64,000 bases of DNA, from assembly GCA_023630585.1 (NCBI GenBank), contig CM042544.1:8691756-8755755 (forward strand), written 5' to 3'. This DNA comes from Cranoglanis bouderius (lineage: Eukaryota; Chordata; Actinopteri; Siluriformes; Cranoglanididae). The notes beneath the pieces are model-generated. The model saw nothing but the letters and a program-made list of their open reading frames with translations. It searched no databases and was not told the DNA's origin. Positions 33,742-44,599 of the stretch are shown here, in pieces. The first letter of the stretch is position 1. Every line of letters begins with the position of its first letter. The translations under genes were made by a program, and so were the position numbers.

Positions 33742-35278
33742 GCCCTTCCCCCCTTATCTCCATGCAGTTTTTGGCAGACCCCCCCATCCTACTACCTTCC
33801 CTCTCTCTTCTCTAGACTGAATAGAAAACGGGCAGCTTTAAAGGGAGAGGCTGGAGTGTGTGTGTAGGACATTGCAGAGAAGCAACTGTTGTTGTTTTTT
33901 TTTTATTTATTTATTTTTTTTTTAAATGGCTGTTTTTAAACAATTCATCATTTAATAAATTATATAAATATATTCAATCATTCTGTGTAGATGCAACATT
34001 TAACGCCTGTGGCATTTTGGCAGCAGAAGCTTGATCAGGGAGATCTTCCCCTTCCATTCACCTTTTTCCTCCTCTTTTCATACCTCTCACAGTGTCACTT
34101 ACCGTTGCTATGGTGACAGAACGCAACTCTGACTGTTCTTCCCATGAGTCAGGCCTCTCCATTAATGACAACCATCACAGGACCACCACTGAGCAGATAT
34201 TATTTGGCCAGTGGGCAATTTTGACCACAGCAGTGACACTTATGCTGTTTTCGATGCGAAGTTGCTCTGAGAGAGCAAACAAAATACTTGTTTTTGTGGA
34301 GGTGGCCATGTTTTTTTTTCCCACTTCGCATGTCGAACATCCCAAGGTGGGAAATGATACTTGCTAATTACCACTTATAAGGCACCACCAACACAGCATG
34401 TGGTAGTATTGGAATGTCTGTTGGGGTTTTAAGCACAGTGTAGGTGTTTCACTGTGTTAGATTTACTGAAAAGACCCTGTCATCCTAACATGGTGCAGAC
34501 ATTATTATGCTTGCCAATCAGATTCAGTCAGATCACTATCTGTGGGACTTCTGTTGAGGATGGCAGCTGCAGCTTGCAGTGCAAGATCAAAACACATTAA
34601 CCTTTTTACAGGTTTGGAGACAATGAGCTTGTATGCTGGGGCTGTAGAGTTGTGCCATGCTGGGACAGGATGCACTGGTCTGCGACTGGCCTCATTAATG
34701 CTTTTCCTCCTGGTTCCACTACTGCTTTCACTGACGGTCAGAACACCCTGACAACTTCCTTTCTGAGTAGATCTGCTGTATCAATTGGACAGATATGGCA
34801 CCCTTATCCAGGTAATCTTTGGCTGTGGGTTTGAACCCACTACATGAATGGCCAGCTGAGTATAGTAACCCAGTAGTCCAGAAAGCACTCCTGAATGTGG
34901 GTCTTACTATATGCCCTTTTGTAGAAGTTGTTCCATGAATAACGTGCACCCCACAGCCTGGATCTGTTGCATTTACAGATTCCCCAAATATTCCAGACAC
35001 TGCTAGACAGTAGCAAATCCCCTTCTTCATTAAACGTGCATGTGGATGCTCTCTCAGCACATCACAGCACCTTGGATGTAATCTCTCTCAGGCCGCATAA
35101 ATATTTATAACAACCGTTCTAAAAGGGTGTAGCACCTTGTTTCACTAAGAGAAGCCCACGGGCTGTACCCCTTCTTTTAGGGTCCCAGAAGGCTCCTATC
35201 TATGCAAGGTGCTGAGCTGAGGAGGGTGTCTCTGAAGGCTGACTTTACCAGTCACTTCAGCAAAAAGAGAGGGAGAAC
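33742..35278. other. Intergenic, no gene recognised
   Basis: Contains a T/TTTA-rich patch (33890-33930) and otherwise single-copy-looking sequence. A 110-codon minus-strand frame at 34728-35060 has no recognisable motif and is not called as a gene. Confidence 0.45.
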
Positions 35279-35280
35279 TA

Positions 35281-36844
35281 CAGCCGTGGCCAAAAGTTTT
35301 GAGAATGACACAAATATTAATTTTCACAAAGTCTACTGCTTCAGTGTTTTTAGATCTTTTTGTCAGATGTTACTAATTGTTACTGAAGTATAATCACAAT
35401 CATTTCATAAGTGTCAATGGCTTTTATTGACAATTACATGAAGTTTATGCAAAGAGTCAATATTTGCAGTGTTGACCCTTCTTTTTCAAGACCTCTGCAG
35501 ATCGCCCTGGCATACTGTCAATCAACTTCTGGGCCACATCCTGACTGATGGCAGCCCATTCTTGCATAATCAATGCTTGGAGTTTGTCAGAGTTTGTGGG
35601 TTTTTGTTTTTCCCCTCGCCTCTTGAATATTGACCATAAATTCTCAATGGGATTAAGGTCTGGGGAGTTTCCTGGCCATGGACTCAAAATGTCGATGTTT
35701 TGTTCCCCGAGCCACTTTATCACTTTTGCCTTGTGGCAAGGTGCCCCATCATGCTGGAAAAGGCATTGTTCGTCACAAAACTGTTCTTGGATGGTTGGGA
35801 GAAGTTGCTCTCTGAGGATGTTTTTGTACCATTCTTTATTCATGGCTGTGTTCTTAGGCAAAATTGTGAGTGAGCCCACTCCCTTGTCTGAGAAGCAACC
35901 CCACACACGAGTGGTCTCAGGATGCTTTACTGTTGACATGACACAGGACTGATGGTAGCGCTCACCTTTTCTTCTCCGGACAAGCTTTTTTCCAGATGCC
36001 CCAAACAATCGGAAAGGGGATTCATCAGAGAAAATGACATTACCCCAGTCCTCAGCAGTCCAATCCCTGTACTTTTTGCAGAATAGCAGTCTGTCCCTGA
36101 TGTTTTTCCTGGAGAGAAGTGGCTTCTTTGCTGCCCTTCTTGACACCAGGCCATCCTCCAAAAGTCTTCGCCTTACTGTGCGTGCAGACGCACTCACACC
36201 TGCCTGCTGCCATTCCTGAGCAAGCTCTGCACTGGTGGTGCCCCGATCCCGCAGCTGAATCAACTTTAGGAGACGGTCCTGGCGCTTGCTGGACTTTCTT
36301 GGGCACCCTGAAGCCTTCTTCACAACAGTTGAACCTCTCTCCTTGAAGGTCTTGATGATCCGATAAATGGTTGATTTAGGTGCAATCTTACTAGCAGCAA
36401 TATCCTTGCCTGTGAATCCCTTTTTGTGCAAAGCAATGATGGCTGCACGTGTTTCCTTGCAGGTAACCATAGTTAACAGAGGAAGAACAATAATTTCAAG
36501 CACCACCCTCCTTTTAAAGCTTCCAGTTTGTTATTCTAACTCAATCAGCATGACAGAGTGATCTCCAGCCTTGTCCTCGTTAACACTCTCACCTGTGTTA
36601 ATGAGAGAATCACTGACATGATGTCAGCTGGTCCTTTTGTGGAAGGGCTGAAATGCAGTGGACATGTTTTTTTGGGATTAAGTTCATTTTCATGGCAAAG
36701 AGGGACTTTGAAATTAATTGCAATTCATCTGATCACTCTTCATAACATTCTGGAGTATATGCAAATTGCCATCATAAAAACTGAGGCAGCAGACTTTGTA
36801 AAAATTAATATTTGTGTCATTCTCAAAACTTTTGGCTATGGCTG
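35281..36844 (-). mobile_element. Complete Tc1 element with intact transposase
   Basis: TA flanks lie at 35279-35280 and 36845-36846. Inverted repeats of about 65-75 bp start CAGCCGTGGCCAAAAGTTTT (left) and CAGCCATAGCCAAAAG (right, complement). The element is 1564 bp, the usual Tc1 size, and contains an uninterrupted transposase. The two ends differ at only a few positions in the outer 45 bp. It is the best-preserved DNA transposon in the window. Confidence 0.95.
35457..36470 (-). CDS. Tc1 transposase, intact DD34E, 337 aa
   Basis: The enzyme cuts and rejoins DNA at the element's ends and inserts it at TA. The start at 36470 (MVTCKETRAAIIALHKKGF) was chosen over an in-frame ATG 36 bp upstream because it gives the usual Tc1 amino terminus. 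Residues about 5-45 and 62-112 form the paired-type HTH domains, linked by a basic GCPRKSSKRQ segment that replaces the common GRPR. The catalytic triad is D149 (FSDES), D241 (FQHDGAPCHK) and E276 (DLNPIENLW), with 34 residues between the last two, as in active Tc1 enzymes. The block usually written VKHGGG is VKHPETT here. Length fits the family (about 340 aa). Whether it is active cannot be judged; the altered GRPR-like motif is a caution. Confidence 0.93.
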   Translation of the reverse strand: MVTCKETRAAIIALHKKGFTGKDIAASKIAPKSTIYRIIKTFKERGSTVVKKASGCPRKSSKRQDRLLKLIQLRDRGTTSAELAQEWQQAGVSASARTVRRRLLEDGLVSRRAAKKPLLSRKNIRDRLLFCKKYRDWTAEDWGNVIFSDESPFRLFGASGKKLVRRRKGERYHQSCVMSTVKHPETTRVWGCFSDKGVGSLTILPKNTAMNKEWYKNILREQLLPTIQEQFCDEQCLFQHDGAPCHKAKVIKWLGEQNIDILSPWPGNSPDLNPIENLWSIFKRRGEKQKPTNSDKLQALIMQEWAAISQDVAQKLIDSMPGRSAEVLKKKGQHCKY

Positions 36845-36846
36845 TA

Positions 36847-38125
36847 CACTGCTTTGGCAAGCTCACTTTGTGTGCATTGCTCACTGACTCTGGCATGTAG
36901 TTATGGTTAAACCTGGGATTTTGGCCCAAGGTTATTCCACCCAGTTTGTAAGCCAATTGAGTAATATTGCAGCAGTCCATGTAGGTGAGCCAAAAGAGCA
37001 TTCCTTCTTGTGCCTGTTACATGCTCTACAGTACTATTTAGATCTGGAAAGACCTGGGGGTCTCCCTTATCTAAGCACTGAGTAGTGGACATCATTACCA
37101 AGTCGTATAGATGGCTGGATGCCCAGCACCTACCATGACGTGCCATTCTGCAAGGAGCGGCTCCTAATCATGCCTGTTTTTTTTCTTCTTTTTTTTCAAG
37201 GCATGCCTCTACAGGAAGTCTGCTTTGCTGCTATCTGGTCTTCACTCTGTGCTTTCTCCTGGTTCTACAATGTCAGAGTATCCCCTCACAGTGGCACGAG
37301 TGCAGAAATAATCTCCAAACATCTTTCTGATTAGTTCTAAATTGTGCCTGGTTCCAGTTATAACATTTTTTGGTTTGGACTACAATTGTCAACTTACAGA
37401 CTCTGTACTTCCCAGATGACCTCATGTACCTCATGTTTGTTTCTTATATGTTTGCAAGGTTCTCCATATCATCAGCGAGTACTGTACATTTTTACAGAAA
37501 CCAAAAGGAGTCCCATATTACAATTATGTTGGCAATGAGGCACAATTATAACACTGCATGAGTCAATTGTAACACCACTCAAAAAAAAACAAAACAAAAA
37601 AAACATTGTAAACTGCCGTCAATTCATTACAGTGTGTTTTTGTTGTGGCTGTTTTACAGCAGCTTTTATTGCAAATACTATGCTGTATGCCACTTTGTGA
37701 CTTATTGAAAGGTCTTAGCATGAATGTTTATGTGTGCAAAGAGGCATTTAGGTGATTCTCATTGCCCCTAGTGGCTACACAGGGTTCATACAGTGAACAA
37801 ACAATATGTGGTCAATCAGATTTAAGAGAAAATATTGTTTAATGTTTACATAAAATTATTAGGTTTCTCATCAAAACGTGATTTAATTGCTTTTACAACA
37901 TTTACTTTAAAAATATCTAATCTACTAATTTGAATTATATAGTGTGAGTGTGATCAATTAATGTAGTATGAACATGATTCAATTACGCTGACAGGAAGAA
38001 ACGAATAGTAGTAAATTAGCTTAATCACATTGTAGTGGGCAGCCTTCCATTGCCAGGGTCCTGGGTACAATCCTTGGGTCAGGTGAGTGCATGGAGTTTG
38101 AATTTATTCCAGGGGTCATGAAAAT
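36847..38125. other. Intergenic, no gene recognised
   Basis: AT-rich sequence without transposon ends or coding blocks that I recognise. It includes a run of A with C interruptions near 37580-37605. Confidence 0.45.
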
Positions 38126-38311
38126 AGTAACCCCATTTCCATAAAAGTTGGGATTTTTTCTAAAATGCAAGTCTCTTGAAACTTTAATTAACTGACAAAT
38201 GTACAAAGAAAAGATATTCAATGTTGTCACTGACCAACATAATTGTATTTTGTAAACATAAACAAATTTAGAATTTGATGCCTTCAACACACTCAAAGGA
38301 CAGAGGCATGT

Positions 38312-38648
38312 TTACCACTGTGTTACATCACCCTTCCTTTTAATTACACTTTTTAATAATTTGGGAACTGAGGATACTAATTGTTGCAGTTTTGCAAGTG
38401 AAACTTTTTCCCATTCTTGCTTGATACAAGACTTCAGCTGCTCAACAGTCCTTGGTCGCCACTTTCTGATTCTCCTCTTCATGATGCACCATAGGAGACA
38501 GATCTGGACTGCTGGCAGGCCAGTCAAGCACACGCACTCTGTGTCTACGAAGCCATGCTGTTGTAGCACGTGCAGAATGAGGCCTGGCATTGTCCTGCTG
38601 AAATAACCATGGACTTCCTGGGAAAACACGTTGCCATGATGGCAGCAT
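38312..38648 (-). pseudogene. Outer Tc1-like transposase, carboxy-terminal remnant
   Basis: Minus-strand reading PGSPWLFQQDNARPHSARAT, VLDWPASSPDLSPM, then a frameshift and RPRTVEQLKSCIKQEWEKVS, LAKLQQLVSSVPKLLKSVIK, GDVTQW. It carries the second catalytic aspartate (QQDNARPH); the glutamate block ends PDLSPMVHHE, so the expected Glu-Asn is lost. Confidence 0.85.
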
Positions 38649-38649
38649 A

Positions 38650-39726
38650 CAGTGGGGGAAAAAGTATTTGATCCCCTGCTGATTTTGTATGTTTGCCCAC
38701 TGACAAAGAAATGATCAGTCTATAATTTTAATGGTAGGTGTATTTTAACAGTGAGAGACAAAATAGCAACAAAAAAATTCAGAAAAACGCATTTCAGAAA
38801 AGTTATAAATTGATTTGCATTTTCATGAGGGAAATAAGTATCTGACCCCTTTGACTTAGTGACAAAACCCTTGTTGGCATTCACAGAGGTCAGACATTTC
38901 TTGTAGTTGGCCACCAGGTTTGCACACATCTCAAGAGGGATTTTGTCCCACTCCTCTTTGCAGATCCTCTCCAAGTCATTAAGGTCTTGAGGCTGACGTT
39001 TGGCAACTCGAACCTTCAGCTCCCTCCACAGATTTTCTATGGGATTAAGGTCTGGAGACTGGCTAGGCCACTCCAGGACCTTAATGAACAACTTCTTGAG
39101 GCACACATTTGTTGCCTTGGCTGTGTGTTTTGGGTCATTGTCATGCTGGAATACCCATGCATGACCCATTTTCAATGCCCTGGCTGAGGGAATGAGGGTT
39201 TCACCCAAGATTTGACGGTACATGGCTCCGTCCATCGTCCCTTTGATGCGGTGCAGTTGTCCTGTCCCCTTAGCAGAAAAACACCCCCAAAGCATAATGT
39301 TCCCACCTCCATGTTTGACGGTGGGGATGGTGTTCTTAGGGTCATAAGCAGCATTCCTCCTCCTTCAAACATGGCGAGTTGAGTTGATGCCTAAGAGCTC
39401 AATTTTGGTCTCATCTGACCACAACACTTTCACCCAGTTCTCCTCTGAATCATTCAGGCAAACTTCAGACGGGCCTGTACATGTGCTTTTTTGAGCAGGG
39501 GGACCTTGCACGCACTGCAGGATTTCAGTCCTTCACGGCATAGTGTGTTACCAATTGTTTTCTTGGTGACTATGGTCCCAGCTGCCTTGATATCATTAAC
39601 AAGATCGTGTAGTTCTGGGCTGATTCCTCTCCATTCTCATGATCATTGAAACTCCACGAGGTGAGATCTTGCATGGAGCCGAGGGAGACTGACAGTTATT
39701 TTGTGTTTCTTCCATTTGCGAATAAT
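38650..39726 (-). mobile_element. Inner Tc1 element (CAGTGGGGGAAAAAGTATTT family), right end lost
   Basis: The left end follows TA at 38648-38649. Minus-strand transposase blocks run from 38720 to about 39700. The right inverted repeat and the start of the transposase are absent; the sequence switches within the HTH region (near 39726, after AATAAT) straight back into the outer element. A deletion therefore removed both the inner right end and the outer element's middle. Confidence 0.88.
38840..39700 (-). pseudogene. Inner Tc1 transposase pseudogene
   Basis: The best-preserved part is 38840-39295: MLWGCFSAKGTGQLHRIKGT, GHAWVFQHDNDPKHTAKATN, PSQSPDLNPIENLWRELK, CKEEWDKIP and NKGFVTKSKG. Residues D and E of the second and third catalytic blocks are intact. 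Upstream (39296-39700) the frame is broken, with PTVKHGG and WTDQ-type regions in shifted frames. It continues in frame into the inverted repeat to 38720. Confidence 0.9.
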
Positions 39727-40075
39727 GCGCATTTCTGGATGCAGCGGCGGATTGTGTTAAGTGACAATGGTTTTCTGAAATACTCCCGAGCCCTTGTGGT
39801 TATATTTATCACAGTAGCATGACGATTTCTCAGGCAATGCCGCCTGAGGGCTCGAAGGTCATGGACATTCAACAGTGATTTTCGGCCTTGCCCTTTACAC
39901 AGTGAGATTTCTCCGGATTCCCTGAAACTTTTCACAATATTTTGCACTGTAGATGGTGAAAGACCTAAATTCTTTCCAATCTTGCATTAAGCAATGTTCT
40001 TTTTGAACTGACTGACAATTCTCTCACAAAGTTTGGCACAAAGTGGTGAGCCACGACGCATCCTTGCTTGCAAAG
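39727..40075 (-). pseudogene. Outer Tc1-like transposase, DNA-binding half
   Basis: On the minus strand, a broken HTH (near 39960-40060) leads to TVQNIVKSFRESGEISLCKG, QGRKSLLNVHDLRALRRHCL and a second HTH (KPLSLNTIRRCIQKC). It then stops at the junction with the inner element. The same domain order is seen in the 7960-9018 transposase. Confidence 0.85.
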
Positions 40076-40424
40076 TCTGATCTTTTGGTGGATGCTCCTT
40101 TTATGTCCAATCCTGATACCCTCCCCTGCTACCAATTAACCTGATCCTCCAAAATGGTGTGACTTGAATATTCTGTAAACGTTTCAGTCTTATTTTGCCT
40201 CTGTCCCAACTTTTTTTGAGTGTGTTGAAGGCATCAAATTCTAAATTTGTTTATATTTACAAAATACAATTAAGTTGGTCAGTGAAAACATTGAATATCT
40301 TTTCTTTGTACTTTTGTCAGTTAATTAAAGTTTCAAGAGACTTGTTTTTATTGCATTTTAGAAAAAATCCCAACTTTTATGGAAATGGGGTTAGTACATG
40401 ATCAAATCATGTTGGCTGTACGAA

Positions 40425-40697
40425 AACACGTATACAGACTGTTGTTAAAAGAATAGGGGATGCTACACAGTGCTAAACATGGCCCTGTCCCAACTTTTTT
40501 GAGATGTGTAGCTGCCATCAAATTCAAAATTACCTTATTTTTTTCCTTAAAATGGCACATTTACTCAGTTTAAACATTTGATGTGTTTTCTATGTTCTAT
40601 TTTGAATAAAATATGGGTTTATGAGATTTGCAAATCATTGCATTCTGTTTATATTTACATTTTACACAGTGTCCAAACTTTTTTGGAATTGGGGTTG
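40425..40697 (+). mobile_element. Right end of a Tc1-like element of the 7659-9239 family
   Basis: Similarity to 8967-9239 begins in the last transposase codons (GDATQ-type GGGGATGCTACACAGT) and covers the whole right inverted repeat to ATTGGGGTTG. No left part was found; it lies 30 bp beyond the outer nested Tc1. Confidence 0.88.
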
Positions 40698-40699
40698 TA

Positions 40700-41700
40700 C
40701 TCAAAAAAAGTAAATTTCCACAAAAAAAAAAAAATCTTAGTAAATTTAACTATATAATATAAAAAAGTATATTTTAAGTAAAGTTTACATTACGCCGAGG
40801 ATCATTCTCCTAAAAAATGTGAGTAAATGTAACTAGCAATTTTCTTGTTTCATAGGTACATTTTAATCAAGTTTGAGTTAAATGAACTTCGTAAATGTCA
40901 ACACTATAAACAGTACACATCATCTACACATTTTTATTGCTACTTAATAGTTCCAACCAGAAATAGCACACCAATGAGTAAACGCAGGCACATCAGTCTT
41001 CATAAAGACTTAACTGGCAGAACCCAAGATGATTAATTAACTAACACTTGACTGAGAAACACAAAGAGGGTGAACCAAGAAAACTTTACTAAACAGAATA
41101 GCCTTAGGTCTTAAAGCTGACACAAACCAAGAAATATTGAAAACAACCTATCCATAACACTCAAAATGAAATCAGTTTAAAGTTCTGTGAACGCATATGC
41201 AAATCGAGTTCAAAAACCACACCCCCACTTTAATATGCAATCGCTTCAAGTGAACATGACTTCTTTTTTCTAGTTTTGTAAGCACTTGCAAAATAATAGT
41301 AAATTTAACCCAGTAACATAAGTAAAATATACACTTTGGGTTTTAGCCACATATTTACATGAATTAATTTAGAACAGAACTTAAATCATTAAAGTAATTC
41401 TAATAATTGGATTCTGTCATTTGATTTGTTTGTGTCATATTTATTGAACAACTGGATCATTTTTTTTTCAATGTACAGTATAGAGTTGGATTTGAATTAG
41501 ATAGAATTGGATATTTTGATCATTTTGAAATCATTTTTAGAGTGGGTCTAAACCTAAACTGTCAAAAGAGAAAACAAAAGTAAAGCACAACCTAAATGAG
41601 GCACTCTGACCTTGTGTAAAGTGAAAATAATGCTATTGCCATCCTAACATCCTGACTATTTTGTAAATACATACACACATTATGTGGGTTTTATTTATTT
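40700..41700. other. Intergenic, AT-rich, no gene recognised
   Basis: Very AT-rich with many A and T runs. No coding block or transposon end was recognised. Confidence 0.45.
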
Positions 41701-41725
41701 TGTATTATTATTTACCATGGAGGGG

Positions 41726-41995
41726 GTGGTTAGCAGTTTGCCTCACACCTCCAGGGTTGGGTGCTCGATTCCCACCTCCGCCCTGTGTGCACAGATCCCC
41801 ACTGAGCTTGTCCTACACAAGGTCGCAGGGGAGCCTGGAGCCCATCCCAGGGGACACCCTGGATGGGGTGCCAACCCACTGCAGGACACACATTACAGAC
41901 AATTTGGAAATGCCAACCAGCAAGCCTCATGCACACAGGGCGGAGGTGGAATTCGAACCCCCAACCCCAGAGGTTCGAGGCAAACTGCTAACCAC
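41726..41995. mobile_element. SINE-like element with tRNA-type heads in inverted orientation at both ends
   Basis: The left arm (41726-41790) and the reverse complement of the right arm (41931-41995) are both 65 bp, align without gaps and differ at under ten positions. Each has a tRNA-like GTGGTTAGCAGTTTGCCTC start and a B-box: GTGCTCGATTCCC left, GGTTCGAATTCC right. Between them is a 140-bp body with GGAGCCTGGAGCCCATCCCA and CACCCTGGATGGGGTGCCAA, shared with the SINE at 44240-44550. Confidence 0.8.
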
Positions 41996-41999
41996 TACA

Positions 42000-42945
42000 T
42001 CAAGCCGTGATCGAAAAATTTTTTTGAAAGAAAGAAATTTCTTTACAAGTGAGGTGCTAGTGTTATGTCAACGATGTTTAGTTTGTTCAACTACAGTTAA
42101 TTTGTTCTTAACTCCAGTCCTTGGGACCCCCCTGCCCCACATTTTTAAGCACCGGATCCTTCTGATCAGCTAATTATTATGTCCTTAATGAGTTGGACAA
42201 GGTGTGTTGAGGATAGGGAGAACTTCATACTGTGCAAGTCTGGGAGTCTGGGACAGGAGTCAAGACCCTCTGGACTAAGGGAATTTTATTATTTGATTTT
42301 TGATATCCTCTCCGTTTGTGCTTGGGTGCTGGCTTTTAGACCAGACTACATTTTTCTGTTCTTTTGTTGAAAATTGGTGTACATAACTTGTTTATTCAAG
42401 TTCATTCACGTCTTGGCCGTGATGCAGGTCTTCTCACAGTATTGGAGAAAAATTTTTCCCAACACACTGATGAACTGGTATGGCGTTTGCCCGCCATCTC
42501 GTGGTAGGAATAAGTAAATGTGACAGAAGGTGGTAAAACACCTTTACCAAGCTGGTAAAACTGTGACTAACTTATTTATTTTTTTTAACCTTATTTGTGG
42601 GTCAGTTTCATTCGACCCATATTGCCAGCTACTCACCCATCAACAACGTAGAGATTAACGTATTTTACTGTACATAATGATCTTATTTACCTTACAATAG
42701 GACACTTGTTTTCACTAAAAAGGCAAACATTTTTGAGCATTTTATGGGTTTTAATTGCTGTTATTTATTATAGTTGACCATCTCTTTGTAGTATGTGTGT
42801 ACTTCACAGACATTTCAAATCTTTATAAAGTGGCACTTTGGATTCTATTTGGTTATTACAGAAGAGCATTAGTGAATGTATGGAATGAGTGATGAAAGTG
42901 AAAGTGATGTATTCATTCTGAACATGAAAGACAGTATGTGACTGA
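42000..42945. other. Intergenic, no gene recognised
   Basis: No coding or repeat feature was recognised apart from short T runs. A short frame at 42179-42370 has no motif. Confidence 0.4.
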
Positions 42946-42948
42946 GCG

Positions 42949-42983
42949 TGTGTGTGTGTGTGTGTGTATGTGTGTGTGTGTGT
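42949..42983. repeat. (GT)n microsatellite
   Basis: About 17 GT units with one TATG interruption, directly abutting the 3' end of the piggyBac relic. Confidence 0.93.
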
Positions 42984-42984
42984 G

Positions 42985-43920
42985 GCATGCAGATGTATTT
43001 TTTTTTTCATATTTGTAGCAAGTCGAACTGGTCTTTTTTGTAAAGGCAAGCCTGGCAGCTCCTTTACATGCTTCCACTCTGCTGCAACCTCTGGTGGAAC
43101 AGGTCCAGATTCCTCCATTTGAAAGGCCGCCACAATGGTCGCTTCTTAAGGAATATTCTCCTCCTGTGACGCTTCCCACTGTACCATCCCGGATCCATAT
43201 CAGTCCGAATCACAAAGGCATTGTATGCTGAAACATCAACAATGTTGTAGAGGAAGACTGTACATTCCTTTTTGACTCAATACCACTGCAAAGAACACTT
43301 TACAATGCTGCATTAGACATTGCTGCTACATTGCTGCCAATATATTTACAACCCATAGTCGCAATAGCTTTCCAAAAACACTCATCTCACATTGATGTGT
43401 ATTCACATTTTATGCAGTCTTGTGAGACTGTACTACTGCACTGTTATGTGTTGCACCATGGTTCTGTAGAAATGACATTTCGGTCTGAAGTATACCAGCT
43501 ATACAGAGGAATGACAATGAAAAACACACTTGACTTGATTTCCTGTTGTTGTGGAGGTTGTAGTCCTCGACAATGATTGGCTTCCTGTCCTATTGCTGCA
43601 TCTTTCTGCAGTGTACTCATCGACACCTCCATGGTCAATTTTCTTTTGGCCAAGGTTACAGGATGTGAAAAAATTTTCACAGGTGATGTCATGTCCCCTC
43701 AGTCCTTGTGCCATGTCTAAAGCCACTCACATTCCATGTTTTTTTTTTTTTTTCTCCAGGTGCCCCACCAGCTGGTATACCTGTATATTCCAAGTATAAC
43801 TGGATGATGCATCACATGCCACCCATATTTTCGGTCCATATTTCCCTGGATTGTTTGGCATGTATTGCCTGAAGGAACAACAACCTCTGAACAGAACCCC
43901 ACCCATTTGACTCGCACGCG
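42985..43920 (-). pseudogene. piggyBac (PGBD-type) transposase relic
   Basis: Minus-strand blocks occur in piggyBac order: YGWHVMHHPVILGIYRYT near 43800; VVLDMAQGLRGHDITCENFF and TSCNLGQKK (43640-43730); VDVSAYNAFVIRTDMDPGWY and SGKRHRRRIFLKK (43130-43235); and a Cys-rich tail TCYKYEKKNTSACH (42985-43030) resembling the family's terminal zinc-binding segment. Frameshifts and a (T)15 run break it, and the catalytic aspartates could not all be placed. Terminal repeats and TTAA flanks were not found. It is a fragment of a transposon rather than a domesticated PGBD gene, since no continuous frame remains. Confidence 0.85.
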
Positions 43921-44239
43921 AGTACGTGTGAGTGTGTCAAACCTTATAAATTGTACTGAACATTATCTGCACTACATTGTCTGATGTGGCCCGGAACGGT
44001 ATCTTTGTTCCCAAATGGTGTAGAGACTTTATAGAAACATCAAATTAGTCATCTTCATTTTTAACACATTCGTATGATCAGTGTTTTCAAAGGAAGTTAT
44101 GAAGTTTCATGAAAAAAGAAATATATAAATTGTAATGGTATTTCAGAGAAATTGAATAGTTATTAACTTTAAGCTCTAAACGTTAAGCTGTAGGCTCAGT
44201 TGTAGGCACTACTGTTAAATAAATAAATAAATAAATAAA

Positions 44240-44550
44240 TATCCATCCATCCATTTTCTGTACAGCTTATTCTACACATGGATGCTGGAAGCCTGGAGCC
44301 TATCCAAGGTGACCTGGGGCACAAGGCGGGGGACACCCTGGACGGTGTACCAATCCTTCGCAGGGCGCAATTGCACACACACCTTGGGCAACTTAGAGAT
44401 GCCAATCAGCCTATAAGGCACATCTTTGGACTGGCGGAGGAAACCGGAGTACCTGGAGGAAACTCCCGAGGCACGGGGAGAACATGCGGGCTCTGCGCAC
44501 ACAGCCCTGGAGGTGCAAGGCATAACCGCTAAGCCACTATGCCCCCATAA
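44240..44550 (-). mobile_element. SINE-like dispersed repeat (CCATTTTCTGTACAGCTTAT type)
   Basis: Read on the minus strand it has a tRNA-like head (GTGGCTTAGCGGTTATGCC near 44540), then TTCTCCCCGTGCC, GTTTCCTCC and GGTACTCCGGTTTCC, CAAAGATGTG, and the body around CACCCTGGACGG. This is a very common fish interspersed repeat. It shares its body with 41726-41995. The B box is degraded here. Confidence 0.75.
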
Positions 44551-44572
44551 TAACAACAACAATAAGAAGAAG

Positions 44573-44599
44573 AAGAAGAAGAAAAAGAAGAAGAAGAAA
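44573..44599. repeat. (AAG)n microsatellite
   Basis: AAG trinucleotides directly follow the SINE-like repeat. Confidence 0.9.

Larger units (their letters stand above)
38127..40394 (-). mobile_element. Tc1-like element disrupted by a second Tc1
   Basis: The ends are inverted: left GTAACCCCATTTCCATAAAA, right its near-complement ending ATGGGGTTAG before TA. Homology extends inward over 150 bp (for example AGTCTCTTGAAACTTTAATT). Minus-strand transposase carboxy end is at 38312-38648 (FQQDNARPHSARATTAWLRR) and its amino end at 39727-40075 (TVQNIVKSFRESGEISLCKG). The middle is replaced by another Tc1 at 38650-39726. The ends are related to, but distinct from, the 7659-9239 family. Confidence 0.88.

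Noticed and set aside
34728..35060. 110-codon minus-strand frame
   Set aside because: It has no recognisable motif, no splice context and no similarity that I can name; a chance frame is likely.
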